A stretch of 64,000 nucleotides of DNA from NCBI RefSeq assembly GCF_011008845.1, contig NZ_JAAIWM010000002.1, positions 806,001-870,000 of the forward strand. Direction: 5' to 3'. The stretch's first letter is position 1; each line of letters begins with the position of its first letter. Below are positions 30,434 to 38,768 of the stretch, in pieces. The position numbers and the translations under genes were made by a program. This DNA comes from Bacillus mesophilus. Its GTDB lineage: Bacteria > Bacillota > Bacilli > Bacillales > SA4. The notes beneath the pieces were generated by a model. The model did no database searches. It worked only from the letters and a program-made list of their open reading frames with translations, and was not told the DNA's origin.

Positions 30434-30672
30434 TTTGTTGAATTAAGAGATAGTAGCTCATACGTAATAGTTGTTATGTTGTTCTCTAGCTCTAGTCTTT
30501 TAATCTTTGCTGTTCCAGTTGGATCAGCATCCTTTGTCTTTCTCACTTCTAAAGGAATGTCTAATGGATACAAACGATAGCCTTCCTTTTTAAGGGTAAA
30601 TAAGTTATCTTGTATTCTTACTTCTAATCCTTTTGTTACGATCATCGTATTTAATTCAAGTGGCATTCCCAT
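30430..30672 (-). CDS. ytmB: YtmB-like protein (DUF2584)
   Basis: 80 residues, beta-rich, no membrane segment. It matches the DUF2584/YtmB family in character and place (pckA-ytmB-ytmA). Function unknown. GGGGAGGTGAATG precedes the ATG. It lies 15 bp after ytmA and is likely co-transcribed with it. Confidence 0.85.
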   Translation of the reverse strand: MGMPLELNTMIVTKGLEVRIQDNLFTLKKEGYRLYPLDIPLEVRKTKDADPTGTAKIKRLELENNITTITYELLSLNSTN

Positions 30673-30687
30673 TCACATTCACCTCCC

Positions 30688-31467
30688 CTATTGTTTCTTC
30701 ATCCAACTCGTTAAATCCTGTACCACTTTGCGATTTATTTTCGGTGGAAAATAATGTGTAAACTCATCGAAGTACCAGGCTTCCACTGACTTTCCTAGCT
30801 CTTTCAACCTTCTTTCAAGGCGGTGAGAATGTTCAATGGTAACATTTAGATCCTTTTTACCATGTATGATGAGTACAGGAGCTTGTATTTTTTCTAACTC
30901 AAAAAGAGGTGTTCTCCTTTTATATTCTTCTGGTACCTTGTTTGGACTGCCTCCAATAACCCGCTTCATCATTCTTCTTAAATCCAATCGTTCATCATAG
31001 GTTAGGGCCATATCAGTGACTCCTCCCCAAGAAACAATTGATCTAATACTTGGATGAATAATAGCCGTAAACAGGGCCATCACACCACCTCTTGAAAATC
31101 CAAAAACATGAATTCGGTCCTTCTTCACTTTTGGGTGTTGAGTAAGTATAGTATGTGCAGCAAGGGCATCATGTCTGTCATCTCCAGCAAAATCCTCATT
31201 ACCATCTCCACCTTGATTTCCTCTATAAAATGGAGCCATCACAACAAAACCCTCGGAGGCAAACTGGACAATTCGTCCAATTCTAACTTTGCCCACATTT
31301 TTAATACCACCTCTTAAATAAAGAAAACCATCATATAATCCGTCTTCTTTTGGACTTGCAAGTAGACCTTTGATTTTCAATCCCTGACACCAATACGTAA
31401 TAATAAATAGTTCAATATTAGGATTGGGTGAGGGAAATCTCTGCTTTTCTATAATTGTCCCGTCCAT
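30688..31467 (-). CDS. ytmA: YtmA, S9-type alpha/beta hydrolase
   Basis: 259 residues from ATG 31467, behind GGAGAG; the longer frame has no site. Nucleophile elbow GFSRGG (about residue 114-119 from this start) and the late HGKKDLNV and THYF segments give a Ser-Asp-His triad as in dipeptidyl-peptidase/acylaminoacyl-peptidase-like hydrolases. Substrate unknown. Cytoplasmic: no signal peptide. Confidence 0.85.
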   Translation of the reverse strand: MDGTIIEKQRFPSPNPNIELFIITYWCQGLKIKGLLASPKEDGLYDGFLYLRGGIKNVGKVRIGRIVQFASEGFVVMAPFYRGNQGGDGNEDFAGDDRHDALAAHTILTQHPKVKKDRIHVFGFSRGGVMALFTAIIHPSIRSIVSWGGVTDMALTYDERLDLRRMMKRVIGGSPNKVPEEYKRRTPLFELEKIQAPVLIIHGKKDLNVTIEHSHRLERRLKELGKSVEAWYFDEFTHYFPPKINRKVVQDLTSWMKKQ

Positions 31468-31574
31468 GTATTTGGGCTCTCCTTTCTTTGTTTTATAGGC
31501 ATTCACACAATTTTTAATCCCACATATTGTATTGTAAGTAATTAATTTTAGCTATTCATTAGTAGGAGGTCAAA

Positions 31575-32573
31575 ATGATGCGGTACTTAAAAATATCTTT
31601 TATTGTGTTGCTGTCTGTTGTATTAATAGGTGCTATTAGTGGTTGTGGCCAAAGTGATGTTCAAAAGGTTCGAGTTGGAGAAGTAACTCACTCTATTTTC
31701 TATGCTCCCCAATATGTTGCCTTATCTGAGGGTTTTTTTGAAGAAGAAGGTCTAGAAGTTGAGCTACAAGGAACCTTCGGAGGAGACAAAACCATGACAG
31801 CTCTTCTTTCGGACGGTATTGATATTGCACTCGTAGGTTCTGAGACATCGATTTATGTTTATGCTCAAGGAGCAACTGATCCTGTTATTAATTTTGCCCA
31901 ATTAACTCAAACAGACGGGACTTTTTTAGTCTCCCGTGACAAGATTGAAAACTTCTCTTGGGATCAATTAAAAGGTAGTACATTCTTAGGTCAACGAAAA
32001 GGCGGTATGCCTCAGATGGTTGGTGAGTATGTCCTCAAGCAAAATGGAATAGAACCTCATGAAGATCTGGAACTTATTCAAAATATTGAATTTGCTAATA
32101 TTGCTAATGCCTTCGCATCAGGTACGGGTGACTTTGTACAGCTATTTGAACCAACCGCCAGCATTTTTGAGCAAGAGGGCAAGGGGCATATCATTGCTTC
32201 TTTTGGAACAGAATCAGGTCATGTACCTTACACTACTTTTATGACAAAACAAAGCTTTTTAGATGAAAATGAAGAAACCGTTAAAAAATTCACAAGGGCC
32301 ATTTATAAGGCTCAACAATGGGTTGATTCTCACACAGCAAAAGAAATTGCAGAATCAATTGCTCCTCATTTTGAAGATACCGATGTGGAGTTAATTGAAA
32401 CAGTTGTAGATCGTTATAAATCTCAAGGTTCATTCGCTACCAACCCAGTTCTCGATGAGGAAGAATGGTTGAACCTGCAAAACATTATGGATGAAGCTGG
32501 AGAGCTCCCTACTGAAGTAGATCATGGTGTACTTGTAAATACTGAAATCGCAGAAAGTATCATCTCAGAGTAA
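31575..32573 (+). CDS. ytlA: ABC transporter substrate-binding lipoprotein (SsuA/THI5-like, YtlA)
   Basis: 332 residues. A lipoprotein signal with lipobox ISGC (Cys24) anchors it outside the membrane. The body is of the NMT1/THI5/SsuA type (FYAPQYVALSEGFFEEEGL near residue 43), which bind sulfonates, nitrate, or thiamine-precursor pyrimidines. Ligand cannot be read here and no thiamine riboswitch is visible upstream. It starts the operon ytlA-ytlC-ytlD with 13-bp spacing. Confidence 0.88.
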   Translation: MMRYLKISFIVLLSVVLIGAISGCGQSDVQKVRVGEVTHSIFYAPQYVALSEGFFEEEGLEVELQGTFGGDKTMTALLSDGIDIALVGSETSIYVYAQGATDPVINFAQLTQTDGTFLVSRDKIENFSWDQLKGSTFLGQRKGGMPQMVGEYVLKQNGIEPHEDLELIQNIEFANIANAFASGTGDFVQLFEPTASIFEQEGKGHIIASFGTESGHVPYTTFMTKQSFLDENEETVKKFTRAIYKAQQWVDSHTAKEIAESIAPHFEDTDVELIETVVDRYKSQGSFATNPVLDEEEWLNLQNIMDEAGELPTEVDHGVLVNTEIAESIISE

Positions 32574-32586
32574 AGGAGATGAAAAC

Positions 32587-33354
32587 ATGAGTTTTTTAAC
32601 CATTAAAGATATTCATCACACTTATTTTACAAAGGAAACGACCACAACAGCGTTAGAGAATATTTCACTTTCAATCGAGGAAGGCGAGTTCGTATCCTTC
32701 CTCGGCCCAAGCGGCTGTGGAAAAACTACTTTATTGTCTATTATTGCAGGTCTGCTCAAACCTACTGAAGGTGAGATTAATATAGATGGCCGAAGAGTCA
32801 CAAAACCAAATGCCTCCATCGGCTATATGCTTCAGCAGGATTATCTTTTCCCGTGGAAAACAATACAGGAAAATATACTCCTCGGCCCGACTATTACGAA
32901 CTCTTTAACAAGGGACACAAGAGATTATGGCATTCAATTATTAAAAGAAATGGATCTTGTTAATGTTGAAGATTCATACCCTCGGCAACTATCTGGTGGT
33001 ATGAGACAACGTGTAGCATTAATACGAACATTGATGACAGATCCTAAAATTCTGCTACTTGATGAACCATTTTCAGCTCTTGATTATCAAACCAAACTTA
33101 AGCTTGAAAACCTTGTATCCACTACATTAAAGAACTTTAATAAAACGGCACTACTTGTTACCCACGATATTGGTGAAGCAATTGCCATGAGTGACCGTAT
33201 CTTTCTATTAGCTGCTAATCCAGGTCGAATGGCAAAGACATTTCTTGTTCCACAAGAGTTAAGGGAGCTTAAACCATTTGATGCAAGGCAGCATACAACC
33301 TACTCAAAGCTATTTCAAGCCATTTGGAAGGAGCTGGAGTCCCTTGAAAATTGA
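32587..33354 (+). CDS. ytlC: ABC transporter ATPase (YtlC)
   Basis: 255 residues. Walker [11 protein letters not shown]-loop LQQDYLFPW, signature LSGGMRQR, Walker [13 protein letters not shown] and switch His in VTHDIGEA are all intact. This is the SsuB/TauB-like subgroup that energises the YtlA/YtlD importer. AAAGGAGATG precedes the ATG. The next gene overlaps its 3' end. Confidence 0.93.
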   Translation: MSFLTIKDIHHTYFTKETTTTALENISLSIEEGEFVSFLGPSGCGKTTLLSIIAGLLKPTEGEINIDGRRVTKPNASIGYMLQQDYLFPWKTIQENILLGPTITNSLTRDTRDYGIQLLKEMDLVNVEDSYPRQLSGGMRQRVALIRTLMTDPKILLLDEPFSALDYQTKLKLENLVSTTLKNFNKTALLVTHDIGEAIAMSDRIFLLAANPGRMAKTFLVPQELRELKPFDARQHTTYSKLFQAIWKELESLEN

Positions 33355-34150
33355 AAAAAAGGTAGAAGTCCTTCATCAGCAGTATCTCTATAGCCTAAAA
33401 AAGGAGAAGCGACTGGTTCGTTTTTACCAGCTTCTAATCTTCATCATGTTCTTTGGGTTATGGGAAATTGCAAGCAAATTACATTGGATTGACCCATTAC
33501 TATTTAGTAGTCCATCTAAAATTTTTGATCTATTTTTAACGAAAGTCGCTGATGGAACATTAATCACACATACTTCCATTACACTTTTCGAAACAGTACT
33601 AGGCTTCATTATTGGTACTGCTTTAGGAACACTAACTGCTGCTATTCTGTGGTGGTCACCGATTATCTCAAAAATTGTAGATCCATACCTAGTGATCTTA
33701 AACGCTCTACCTAAGGTAGCATTAGGGCCAATCTTAATCGTAGCATTAGGGCCTAGCTTTGCATCAATTATTGCCATGGGAGCGATCATCTCGGTTATTA
33801 TTACCACCATCGTAATCTATACTTCTTTTAAAGAAGTGGATGAGAACTATATAAAGGTACTGAGAACTTTTGGTGCATCTCGAGCTCAATGCTTTAAGGA
33901 TGCGATTCTTCCAGCCTCTTTTCCGACCATAATTTCAACGCTTAAAGTGAATGTTGGTTTGTCATGGGTAGGGGTAATTGTAGGTGAGTTTCTTGTTTCT
34001 TCAAAAGGACTTGGCTATATGATTATCTACGGCTTTCAGGTTTTCAATTTTACGTTGGTATTGTTAAGCTTATTATTAATTGCTTGTTTTGCAACAATTA
34101 TGTACCAAGCAATCGAATGGATGGAAAAGAAACTAATTCGTCATCACTAA
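33344..34150 (+). CDS. ytlD: ABC transporter permease (SsuC/TauC-like, YtlD)
   Basis: 268 residues from TTG 33344, which overlaps ytlC by 11 bp; the open frame goes back to 33278 but that would overlap ytlC by 77 bp. About six membrane helices and the EAA loop ([19 protein letters not shown]) that docks on the ATPase are present. The start choice is moderate: AAGGAG lies 10 bases upstream. Confidence 0.9.
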   Translation: MKIEKKVEVLHQQYLYSLKKEKRLVRFYQLLIFIMFFGLWEIASKLHWIDPLLFSSPSKIFDLFLTKVADGTLITHTSITLFETVLGFIIGTALGTLTAAILWWSPIISKIVDPYLVILNALPKVALGPILIVALGPSFASIIAMGAIISVIITTIVIYTSFKEVDENYIKVLRTFGASRAQCFKDAILPASFPTIISTLKVNVGLSWVGVIVGEFLVSSKGLGYMIIYGFQVFNFTLVLLSLLLIACFATIMYQAIEWMEKKLIRHH

Positions 34151-34178
34151 TTGAAATGACAAGGGTGAGGCTCCATTC

Positions 34179-34209
34179 ATGGAAGGTGAAATCTTTTTTG
34201 TTCACCTTC
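34179..34209 (+). terminator. Stem-loop after ytlD
   Basis: GAAGGTGAA and TTCACCTTC pair around a 10-base T-rich loop. The T-tail is weak. Probably ends the ytlACD transcript. Confidence 0.5.
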
Positions 34210-34242
34210 TTCGGTTGGCTATTCTATTTATAAGGCACCTGT

Positions 34243-34725
34243 TTACCAGGTGACTGACATTACATATTTTTTTATATAGTCAAGACTATGTAACAAAACA
34301 TCATCCTTCATAATAAAACTAAACCGTACATCTTGTGCTACATCTGTTGGAAGGAAAGGAAGTAATACAGGCCCATTCGTTTCATAGTAGGTGCTCTGCT
34401 TTTGAAGAGAGCCAACCTCAGCAAAATAAATATTTTTAATAATAACTTTTTCTTTACCTGTTACCTTGTATTGTCCGATATATTGTAGCGAATCAACTTT
34501 GCCTCCCGTCTCCTCCATTACCTCTCGAATGGCAGCATCAGTTGGATCTTCACCTTTTTCCACCTTACCACCAGGAAACTCTAATCCTCTTCTAGAGTGT
34601 GAGGTAAGCAGCCATTGATCCATGTATCGACAAATAACCCACACATGTTTGGGGCGATTTGAAAATGGATGATCTTGAAAAGAAAGCAGTACTTCATTTT
34701 TGTAGTGATCAATAAAGGTAAACAT
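34243..34725 (-). CDS. ytkD: NUDIX nucleoside triphosphatase YtkD (MutTA)
   Basis: 160 residues from ATG 34725, close to the B. subtilis YtkD length; the longer frame lacks a site. The Nudix box is complete: GGKVEKGEDPTDAAIREVME followed by ETG. YtkD hydrolyses oxidised and normal (d)NTPs, including 8-oxo-dGTP, and is a MutT-like antimutator. The segments PKHVWVICR and EKVIIKNIYFAE are typical of this ortholog. Confidence 0.92.
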   Translation of the reverse strand: MFTFIDHYKNEVLLSFQDHPFSNRPKHVWVICRYMDQWLLTSHSRRGLEFPGGKVEKGEDPTDAAIREVMEETGGKVDSLQYIGQYKVTGKEKVIIKNIYFAEVGSLQKQSTYYETNGPVLLPFLPTDVAQDVRFSFIMKDDVLLHSLDYIKKYVMSVTW

Positions 34726-34821
34726 ATATCTATCCCCATCTTTTACATTTGTTACGATAATATCATAAGCGTGGCTATAAAGCACTCATTGTAAGCCAGT
34801 GCCTAACTAAATTTCATAATC

Positions 34822-34853
34822 TGAGAAAGACCTGGCAAACGCCAAGTCTTTAG
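34822..34853 (-). terminator. Stem-loop after the 34856 gene
   Basis: AAAGACTTGGC pairs with GCCAGGTCTTT (one G-T pair) around GTTT on the minus strand. Moderate T-tail. Confidence 0.6.
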
Positions 34854-34855
34854 GG

Positions 34856-35167
34856 TTAATCTTTTTTTAATAGTCCTTGCTCTGAAATCAGGTTCTTAGC
34901 TTCCTGATCTCCGAGCTCATATATTAACTGAAATACCTTTTGCATCGTCTCATCATATGCATCATTCGTTGGGTCATGATGGTATTCAATATACGGGACA
35001 TGCGCACGCATAAATCCTTGCCAGTCTGTAGAGTAGATCTGATCAAAATATTCACGAAGCTCAATGATTTCTTCATCAGATGCTTCAATCTTATAATTCC
35101 AAGGTGAAGTGGTACTAATTTGTGAAATCTCTCCATTTGCTATGGATATATAGTATGTCTTTTTCAA
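34856..35167 (-). CDS. Conserved Bacillus-type small protein, 103 aa
   Basis: 103 residues, acidic and soluble. It starts MKKTYYISIANGEISQ and contains DWQGFMRAHVPYIEYHHD, a pattern I associate with a Bacillaceae protein sometimes labelled 'hydrolase', although no catalytic motif is visible. Function unknown. It has its own downstream stem-loop and stands between ytkD and the holin-like gene. Confidence 0.7.
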   Translation of the reverse strand: MKKTYYISIANGEISQISTTSPWNYKIEASDEEIIELREYFDQIYSTDWQGFMRAHVPYIEYHHDPTNDAYDETMQKVFQLIYELGDQEAKNLISEQGLLKKD

Positions 35168-35338
35168 TATTTTCAGCTCCTTACACCTGCTAGCTTTTTC
35201 CCGTTTACTTGTCCATTACCTACTTAAGTGAGATAATAACGTTAACACGCTGAATGCTATGACTGTTTAGCCGATGAACAAAAACTTATGCATGAAAGCT
35301 CACATTATCATTTTGCCTCAACAAAAGCATAATATTCT

Positions 35339-35740
35339 TTACTTCTTTTTAGACTTTGATTTAACCAGTTCGATCACTTTGATTAGAAAAACTGGAATTG
35401 GTAATCCCACTCTTTTTGCATTTTCTAAAATAGAAATGATCTCATTCATAATATAAAATATAATGGTGGCATCTCTGACTAAATACTCAACTTCGGTAAT
35501 CATATCAATCATGTGGGCAACGGAGACTAATACGAAAATTAGAAGCTTCTGTGCAATACCACGGAACCCGATTTTACTGCAAAGCTTCTTTTCGATTCCA
35601 GCTGCAATAATACCGGTTAAATAATCAACTATAACCATAAAAGTTAATATAGTTAGTAAGGAGCCCCAGCCTCCAAACATATAGGAGGTTAAAGAGCCAG
35701 CTAGCGATAGGATGGTGGCGATTGAAAAGTCCACTTTCAT
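35339..35740 (-). CDS. ytkC: Holin-family membrane protein (YtkC, phage_holin_4 type)
   Basis: 133 residues from ATG 35740, behind GAAGGAGGAAG. Three or four membrane segments and the holin_4 core (MVIVDYLTGIIAAGIEKKL, then GFRGIAQKLLIFVLV) are clear, with a Lys-rich tail (KSKSKKK). This group includes TcdE/UtxA holins that let lytic enzymes or toxins pass the membrane. No endolysin lies beside it, so a phage-lysis role is unlikely. Confidence 0.85.
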   Translation of the reverse strand: MKVDFSIATILSLAGSLTSYMFGGWGSLLTILTFMVIVDYLTGIIAAGIEKKLCSKIGFRGIAQKLLIFVLVSVAHMIDMITEVEYLVRDATIIFYIMNEIISILENAKRVGLPIPVFLIKVIELVKSKSKKK

Positions 35741-35933
35741 CGTATCTTCCTCCTTCAATCATAATATAGGCTTGGTCAACCCAATATGGGATGTGCTACA
35801 AAAATAATGCATAATTGCAGCATCACAGACAAGTCCATACCATATACTATTCGAAACAGGAAAATCCGGAAGGGTATTTATCCTACTAATTGTGCATTGT
35901 ATAAAGATAAATATAAAAATAGAGGTGACAGAA

Positions 35934-36191
35934 TTGAAACTAGTAGATGAATTATATGAAATGTATAAACACCATTTTACAGGGGATGAAGAAGATGTTG
36001 ATATTATTGCATTTTCTGTATTAGAGCAATTAAATAGAAAAAACATGTTTAACCTCTTAAGTGAGCTTGAAGATCAGGAATTATACGACTTAGTCGGACT
36101 TTATTTAATAGAGGGCCTAAAAGGTAAGTTAGCAAAAGAGGGGCTACTACCCATGAAAGACGTAAGCCAAGAAAAACGGACGATTCATTAA
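35934..36191 (+). CDS. Small acidic protein (DUF6154-like)
   Basis: 85 residues from TTG 35934, behind AGAGGTGACAG. It starts MKLVDELYEMYKHHFTGDEE and is helical and acidic (LSELEDQELYDLVGLYLIE). I associate the pattern with DUF6154 of Bacillaceae. No function is known. The structured repeat block begins right after its stop codon, so its mRNA would run into those hairpins. Confidence 0.7.
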   Translation: MKLVDELYEMYKHHFTGDEEDVDIIAFSVLEQLNRKNMFNLLSELEDQELYDLVGLYLIEGLKGKLAKEGLLPMKDVSQEKRTIH

Positions 36192-36192
36192 A

Positions 36193-36316
36193 GAAAAGCT
36201 GAAGCACCCCGTTCAGACCCGACAAGCAAATGTTCCACCAAGAAAAAAAGGAGGCTTTTCCCTTTTATTCTTGGTGGGTTATTTGACCTCGAGGGTCTGG
36301 GTGCCGAAGCTAGACA
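36193..36316 (+). repeat. Structured intergenic repeat, copy B (short form)
   Basis: Arms GCACCCCGTTCAGACCC and GGGTCTGGGTGC enclose CAAAT/ATTTG and an inner stem CCACCAAGAA/TTCTTGGTGG. Compared with copy A the inner stem sequence is wholly different but still complementary, and the AGCCCC/GGGGCT pair of copy A becomes AGACCC/GGGTCT on both arms. Confidence 0.92.
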
Positions 36317-36318
36317 AT

Positions 36319-36505
36319 AGAAAAGCTGAAGCACCCCTATAGGGGATGTCAGGCTAAATGCGCAACGTCCTGTTGCGACGCCTGCCTGACCTGCATCCTG
36401 CAGGCCTCCGACAAGCAAATGTTCCACCAAGAAAAAAAGGGGGCTTTTCCCTTTTATTCTTGGTGGGTTATTTGACCTCGAGGGTCTGGGTGCCGAAGCT
36501 AGACA
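36319..36505 (+). repeat. Structured intergenic repeat, copy C (long form)
   Basis: Same ends and inner core as copy B, but the left arm holds a 64-bp insert with three further hairpins: GTCAGGC/GCCTGAC, GCAAC/GTTGC around GTCCT, and CCTGCA/TGCAGG. It is joined to copy B by only two bases. Confidence 0.92.
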
Positions 36506-36509
36506 ATAT

Positions 36510-36690
36510 AAAAGCTGAAGCACCCTATAGGGATGTCAGGCTAAGAGCGCAACGTCCTGTTGCAACACCTGACTGACCTGCATCCTGCAGGCCTCCGACA
36601 AGCAAATGCCTTCGAGAAAAAAGTGGTGGGTTTCCACTTTATTCTCGAAGGGTTATTTGACCTCCAGGGTCTGGGTGCTGAAGCTAGACA
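36510..36690 (+). repeat. Structured intergenic repeat, copy D (long form)
   Basis: Long form like copy C with the same three-hairpin insert. The inner stem is changed to CCTTCGAGAA/TTCTCGAAGG, again perfectly complementary. GTCAG/CTGAC and GCAAC/GTTGC are kept although bases around them differ from copy C. Confidence 0.92.
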
Positions 36691-36692
36691 AT

Positions 36693-36750
36693 AGAAAAGC
36701 TGAAGCACCCTATAAAGGAGGCTATGTGCGTAACCTCCTTTATAGGTTCT
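36693..36750 (+). repeat. Structured intergenic repeat, copy E (left end only)
   Basis: Begins GAAAAGCTGAAGCACCCTATA like copy D and then turns into a new hairpin TATAAAGGAGG/CCTCCTTTATA. A truncated or replaced copy closing the tandem block. Confidence 0.75.
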
Positions 36751-36754
36751 ACAA

Positions 36755-36797
36755 TAAAAAGAAGCCCCACTCGTATACGGCGAGCGGGGCTTACTTT
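36755..36797 (-). terminator. Terminator after threonine aldolase gene
   Basis: Minus strand AAGCCCCGCTCG pairs with CGAGTGGGGCTT, followed by CTTTTTA. Confidence 0.85.
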
Positions 36798-36799
36798 AC

Positions 36800-37825
36800 T
36801 TAATGGCTAAATAACTTAGATAACTTTGTAATTACTTGGTCAATTTGTTCTGTCGTTATATCATAATGAGTTGTAAACCTAATCATAGTTGGACCGAAAG
36901 CAACAGCAAGAATTCCTTCATTTTTAATTTGTTCTAGAAATTCATTTGAAGATATATTTAATTTTTTAATATCTACTAACAGGATATTTGTGTCTACCTG
37001 GTTTACGATATCTAGAGTTGATATATTTCTAATACCCTCTTCTAAACGCTTAGCATTTCCATGATCTTCGCTTAATCGTTCTACCATTTCTGTAAGTGCA
37101 ATATACCCTGGTGCAGCAATAACTCCTGCCTGCCGTAATCCTCCACCTAATCGTTTACGCCATTTTCTCGCTTTTCTAATAAACTCCTTGTCTCCTGCAA
37201 TGATTGAGCCTACTGGAGAACCTAATCCCTTAGATAAACAAATTTGGACCGTTGTCGTATATTTGGTAAACTCTGAAACAGGTTGATTTAAGGCAACAGC
37301 TGCATTAAATAAACGGGCTCCATCTAAATGTATAGGAATATTATATTTTGAAGAAATAGAATGGATTTCTTTCATATTTTCGATTGACACCACTGCCCCA
37401 CCAGCACGGTTATGGGTATTTTCTAAACAAATAAGTGTGGTTTCAGGTAGGTGAACATCATCACCACGAATAGCAGACTCCACTAGTAAAGGATCCATGG
37501 CACCGCGCGTTCCCCTAATGGTTCTTGGTTGAACTCCTGCAAATGCTGAAATGGCAGCTCCCTCATAGTAGAATAAGTGAGATTCTTCTTCCAATATAAT
37601 TTCATTTCCAGGCTGACAATGAGTAAGAACAGCTATTTGGTTTCCCTGAGTTCCACTAGTTACAAATAGTGCAGACTCTTTCCCTAATACATCTGCTGCC
37701 TTTTCTTCTAGCTTATTTATTGTTGGATCCTCACCATAAACATCGTCCCCAAGCTCGGCCTCAAAACTAGCTTTCCTCATCTTTTCAGTCGGTTTCGTTA
37801 CAGTATCACTTCGTAAATCAATCAC
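36800..37825 (-). CDS. ltaE: Low-specificity L-threonine aldolase
   Basis: 341 residues, PLP fold-type I. Diagnostic segments are MIDLRSDTVTKPTEKMR at the N-terminus, ENTHNRAGG, HLDGARLFNAAVAL and the PLP lysine in CLSKGLGSPVGS. It splits L-threonine or allo-threonine to glycine and acetaldehyde. GTG start behind AGGAGCTGAG. A single-gene unit with its own terminator; the repeat block lies downstream of that. Confidence 0.92.
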   Translation of the reverse strand: MIDLRSDTVTKPTEKMRKASFEAELGDDVYGEDPTINKLEEKAADVLGKESALFVTSGTQGNQIAVLTHCQPGNEIILEEESHLFYYEGAAISAFAGVQPRTIRGTRGAMDPLLVESAIRGDDVHLPETTLICLENTHNRAGGAVVSIENMKEIHSISSKYNIPIHLDGARLFNAAVALNQPVSEFTKYTTTVQICLSKGLGSPVGSIIAGDKEFIRKARKWRKRLGGGLRQAGVIAAPGYIALTEMVERLSEDHGNAKRLEEGIRNISTLDIVNQVDTNILLVDIKKLNISSNEFLEQIKNEGILAVAFGPTMIRFTTHYDITTEQIDQVITKLSKLFSH

Positions 37826-37958
37826 CTTACTCAGCTCCTCTATACTTCATCAATTTAAGAACAATTATAACACGCTCCTATTATTTCAGGTTACGAAATA
37901 TTTGGAACTTCAATTAAAAAAATTAATAATAAGTAGAGTAAGATAGAAGTAAAAGAGC

Positions 37959-37991
37959 ATAAAAAAACACGCCAGAATTCAGCGTGTTTGG
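37959..37991 (-). terminator. Terminator after dps
   Basis: Minus strand AAACACGC and GCGTGTTT around a 9-base loop with seven T after. Confidence 0.9.
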
Positions 37992-38000
37992 AATGATTTA

Positions 38001-38441
38001 TTATTTTCCTAAGAAAGATGTTAGCATCCATACATGTTTTTCTAAGCTCTGATGAATAGCTAAAAGCATATCACCTGTTGTCTCATCTCCAACCTCATCA
38101 GCAAGGTTCATGCCCTCTTTAAGCTCACCGATCATTGTATTAAAATCATTAACAATTGATTGTACCATTTGACTAGCATCTTCATTTCCATTAGCTTCTT
38201 GTACGGATGATAGCTCTAATACTTCCTTCATCGTAGCAACTGGCTTACCATCAATGGCAAGAAGTCGTTCTGCTAATTCATCAATATGAACTGCCGCTTC
38301 TGTATAGAGCTCCTCAAACTTGTCATGTAAAGTGAAGAATTGTGGCCCTTTAACAAACCAATGAAAGTTGTGTAATTTAACGTATAATACATTCCAGTTT
38401 GCTACTTGTCCATTAACGATTTGTGTTAAATTGTTTGTCAT
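38001..38441 (-). CDS. dps: Dps-family ferritin-like DNA-protection protein
   Basis: 146 residues from ATG 38441, behind GGGAGTG; the GTG in the longer frame is part of that site. The ferroxidase pattern is complete: [20 protein letters not shown], then [12 protein letters not shown]. It forms a dodecamer that stores iron and guards DNA against peroxide. The possible sigma-B promoter upstream fits general-stress control; no PerR box is evident. Confidence 0.92.
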   Translation of the reverse strand: MTNNLTQIVNGQVANWNVLYVKLHNFHWFVKGPQFFTLHDKFEELYTEAAVHIDELAERLLAIDGKPVATMKEVLELSSVQEANGNEDASQMVQSIVNDFNTMIGELKEGMNLADEVGDETTGDMLLAIHQSLEKHVWMLTSFLGK

Positions 38442-38476
38442 AAAAAGCACTCCCTTATATCATTCTACTATCATAA

Positions 38477-38502
38477 ATTCCCCATAAAAGTTAACTCTAA
38501 AC
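38477..38502 (-). promoter_or_regulatory. Possible sigma-B promoter of dps
   Basis: GTTTAG, 14 bp, GGGAAT resembles GTTTAA-N12-15-GGGTAT. B. subtilis dps is sigma-B controlled, which supports the call. Confidence 0.5.
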
Positions 38503-38576
38503 ATCTTTTTAGCTGGAGCTAGTTATCATACCATTCAGACTAATTGCATGCTAAAATATAACTATGAGGAGGTGCT

Positions 38577-38768
38577 TTGTTGTATACAGTTCTCATTATT
38601 TCAATTATTGTGGTTATTATTGTATTACTACTTAGTGTCCTGACTATTAATAAAGGTTACGCCTACAAGCAAACAGTGGATCAGCTCGAGGACAATCCAT
38701 ATATTAATGAACTAGATTCTAAGGACGTTGTTAAAGAAGACGACAGAGTGGAGGAAAAGCACAGATGA
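38577..38768 (+). CDS. ytzI: YtzI-like small membrane protein
   Basis: 63 residues: one N-terminal membrane helix (about residues 4-23, VLIISIIVVIIVLLLSVL) and a charged cytoplasmic or surface tail. GAGGAGGTG precedes a TTG start (a second TTG follows directly). It resembles YtzI and lies beside dps as expected. Function unknown. It overlaps the amidase gene by 4 bp. Confidence 0.75.
   Translation: MLYTVLIISIIVVIIVLLLSVLTINKGYAYKQTVDQLEDNPYINELDSKDVVKEDDRVEEKHR

Noticed and set aside
31507-31574. Thiamine (TPP) riboswitch before ytlA
   Set aside because: The ytmA-ytlA gap is too short and has no CUGAGA/thi-box core.
35759-36046. Minus frame opposite the DUF6154-like gene
   Set aside because: It lies antisense to a gene with a proper start and family pattern, with Ser/Cys/Phe-rich shadow composition.
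36188-36803. Frames across the structured repeats
   Set aside because: They arise from repeated palindromes, repeat their own sequence and have no ribosome sites.
38441-38520. PerR box before dps
   Set aside because: No TTATAAT-N-ATTATAA-like site is visible; a sigma-B-like promoter explains the region better.
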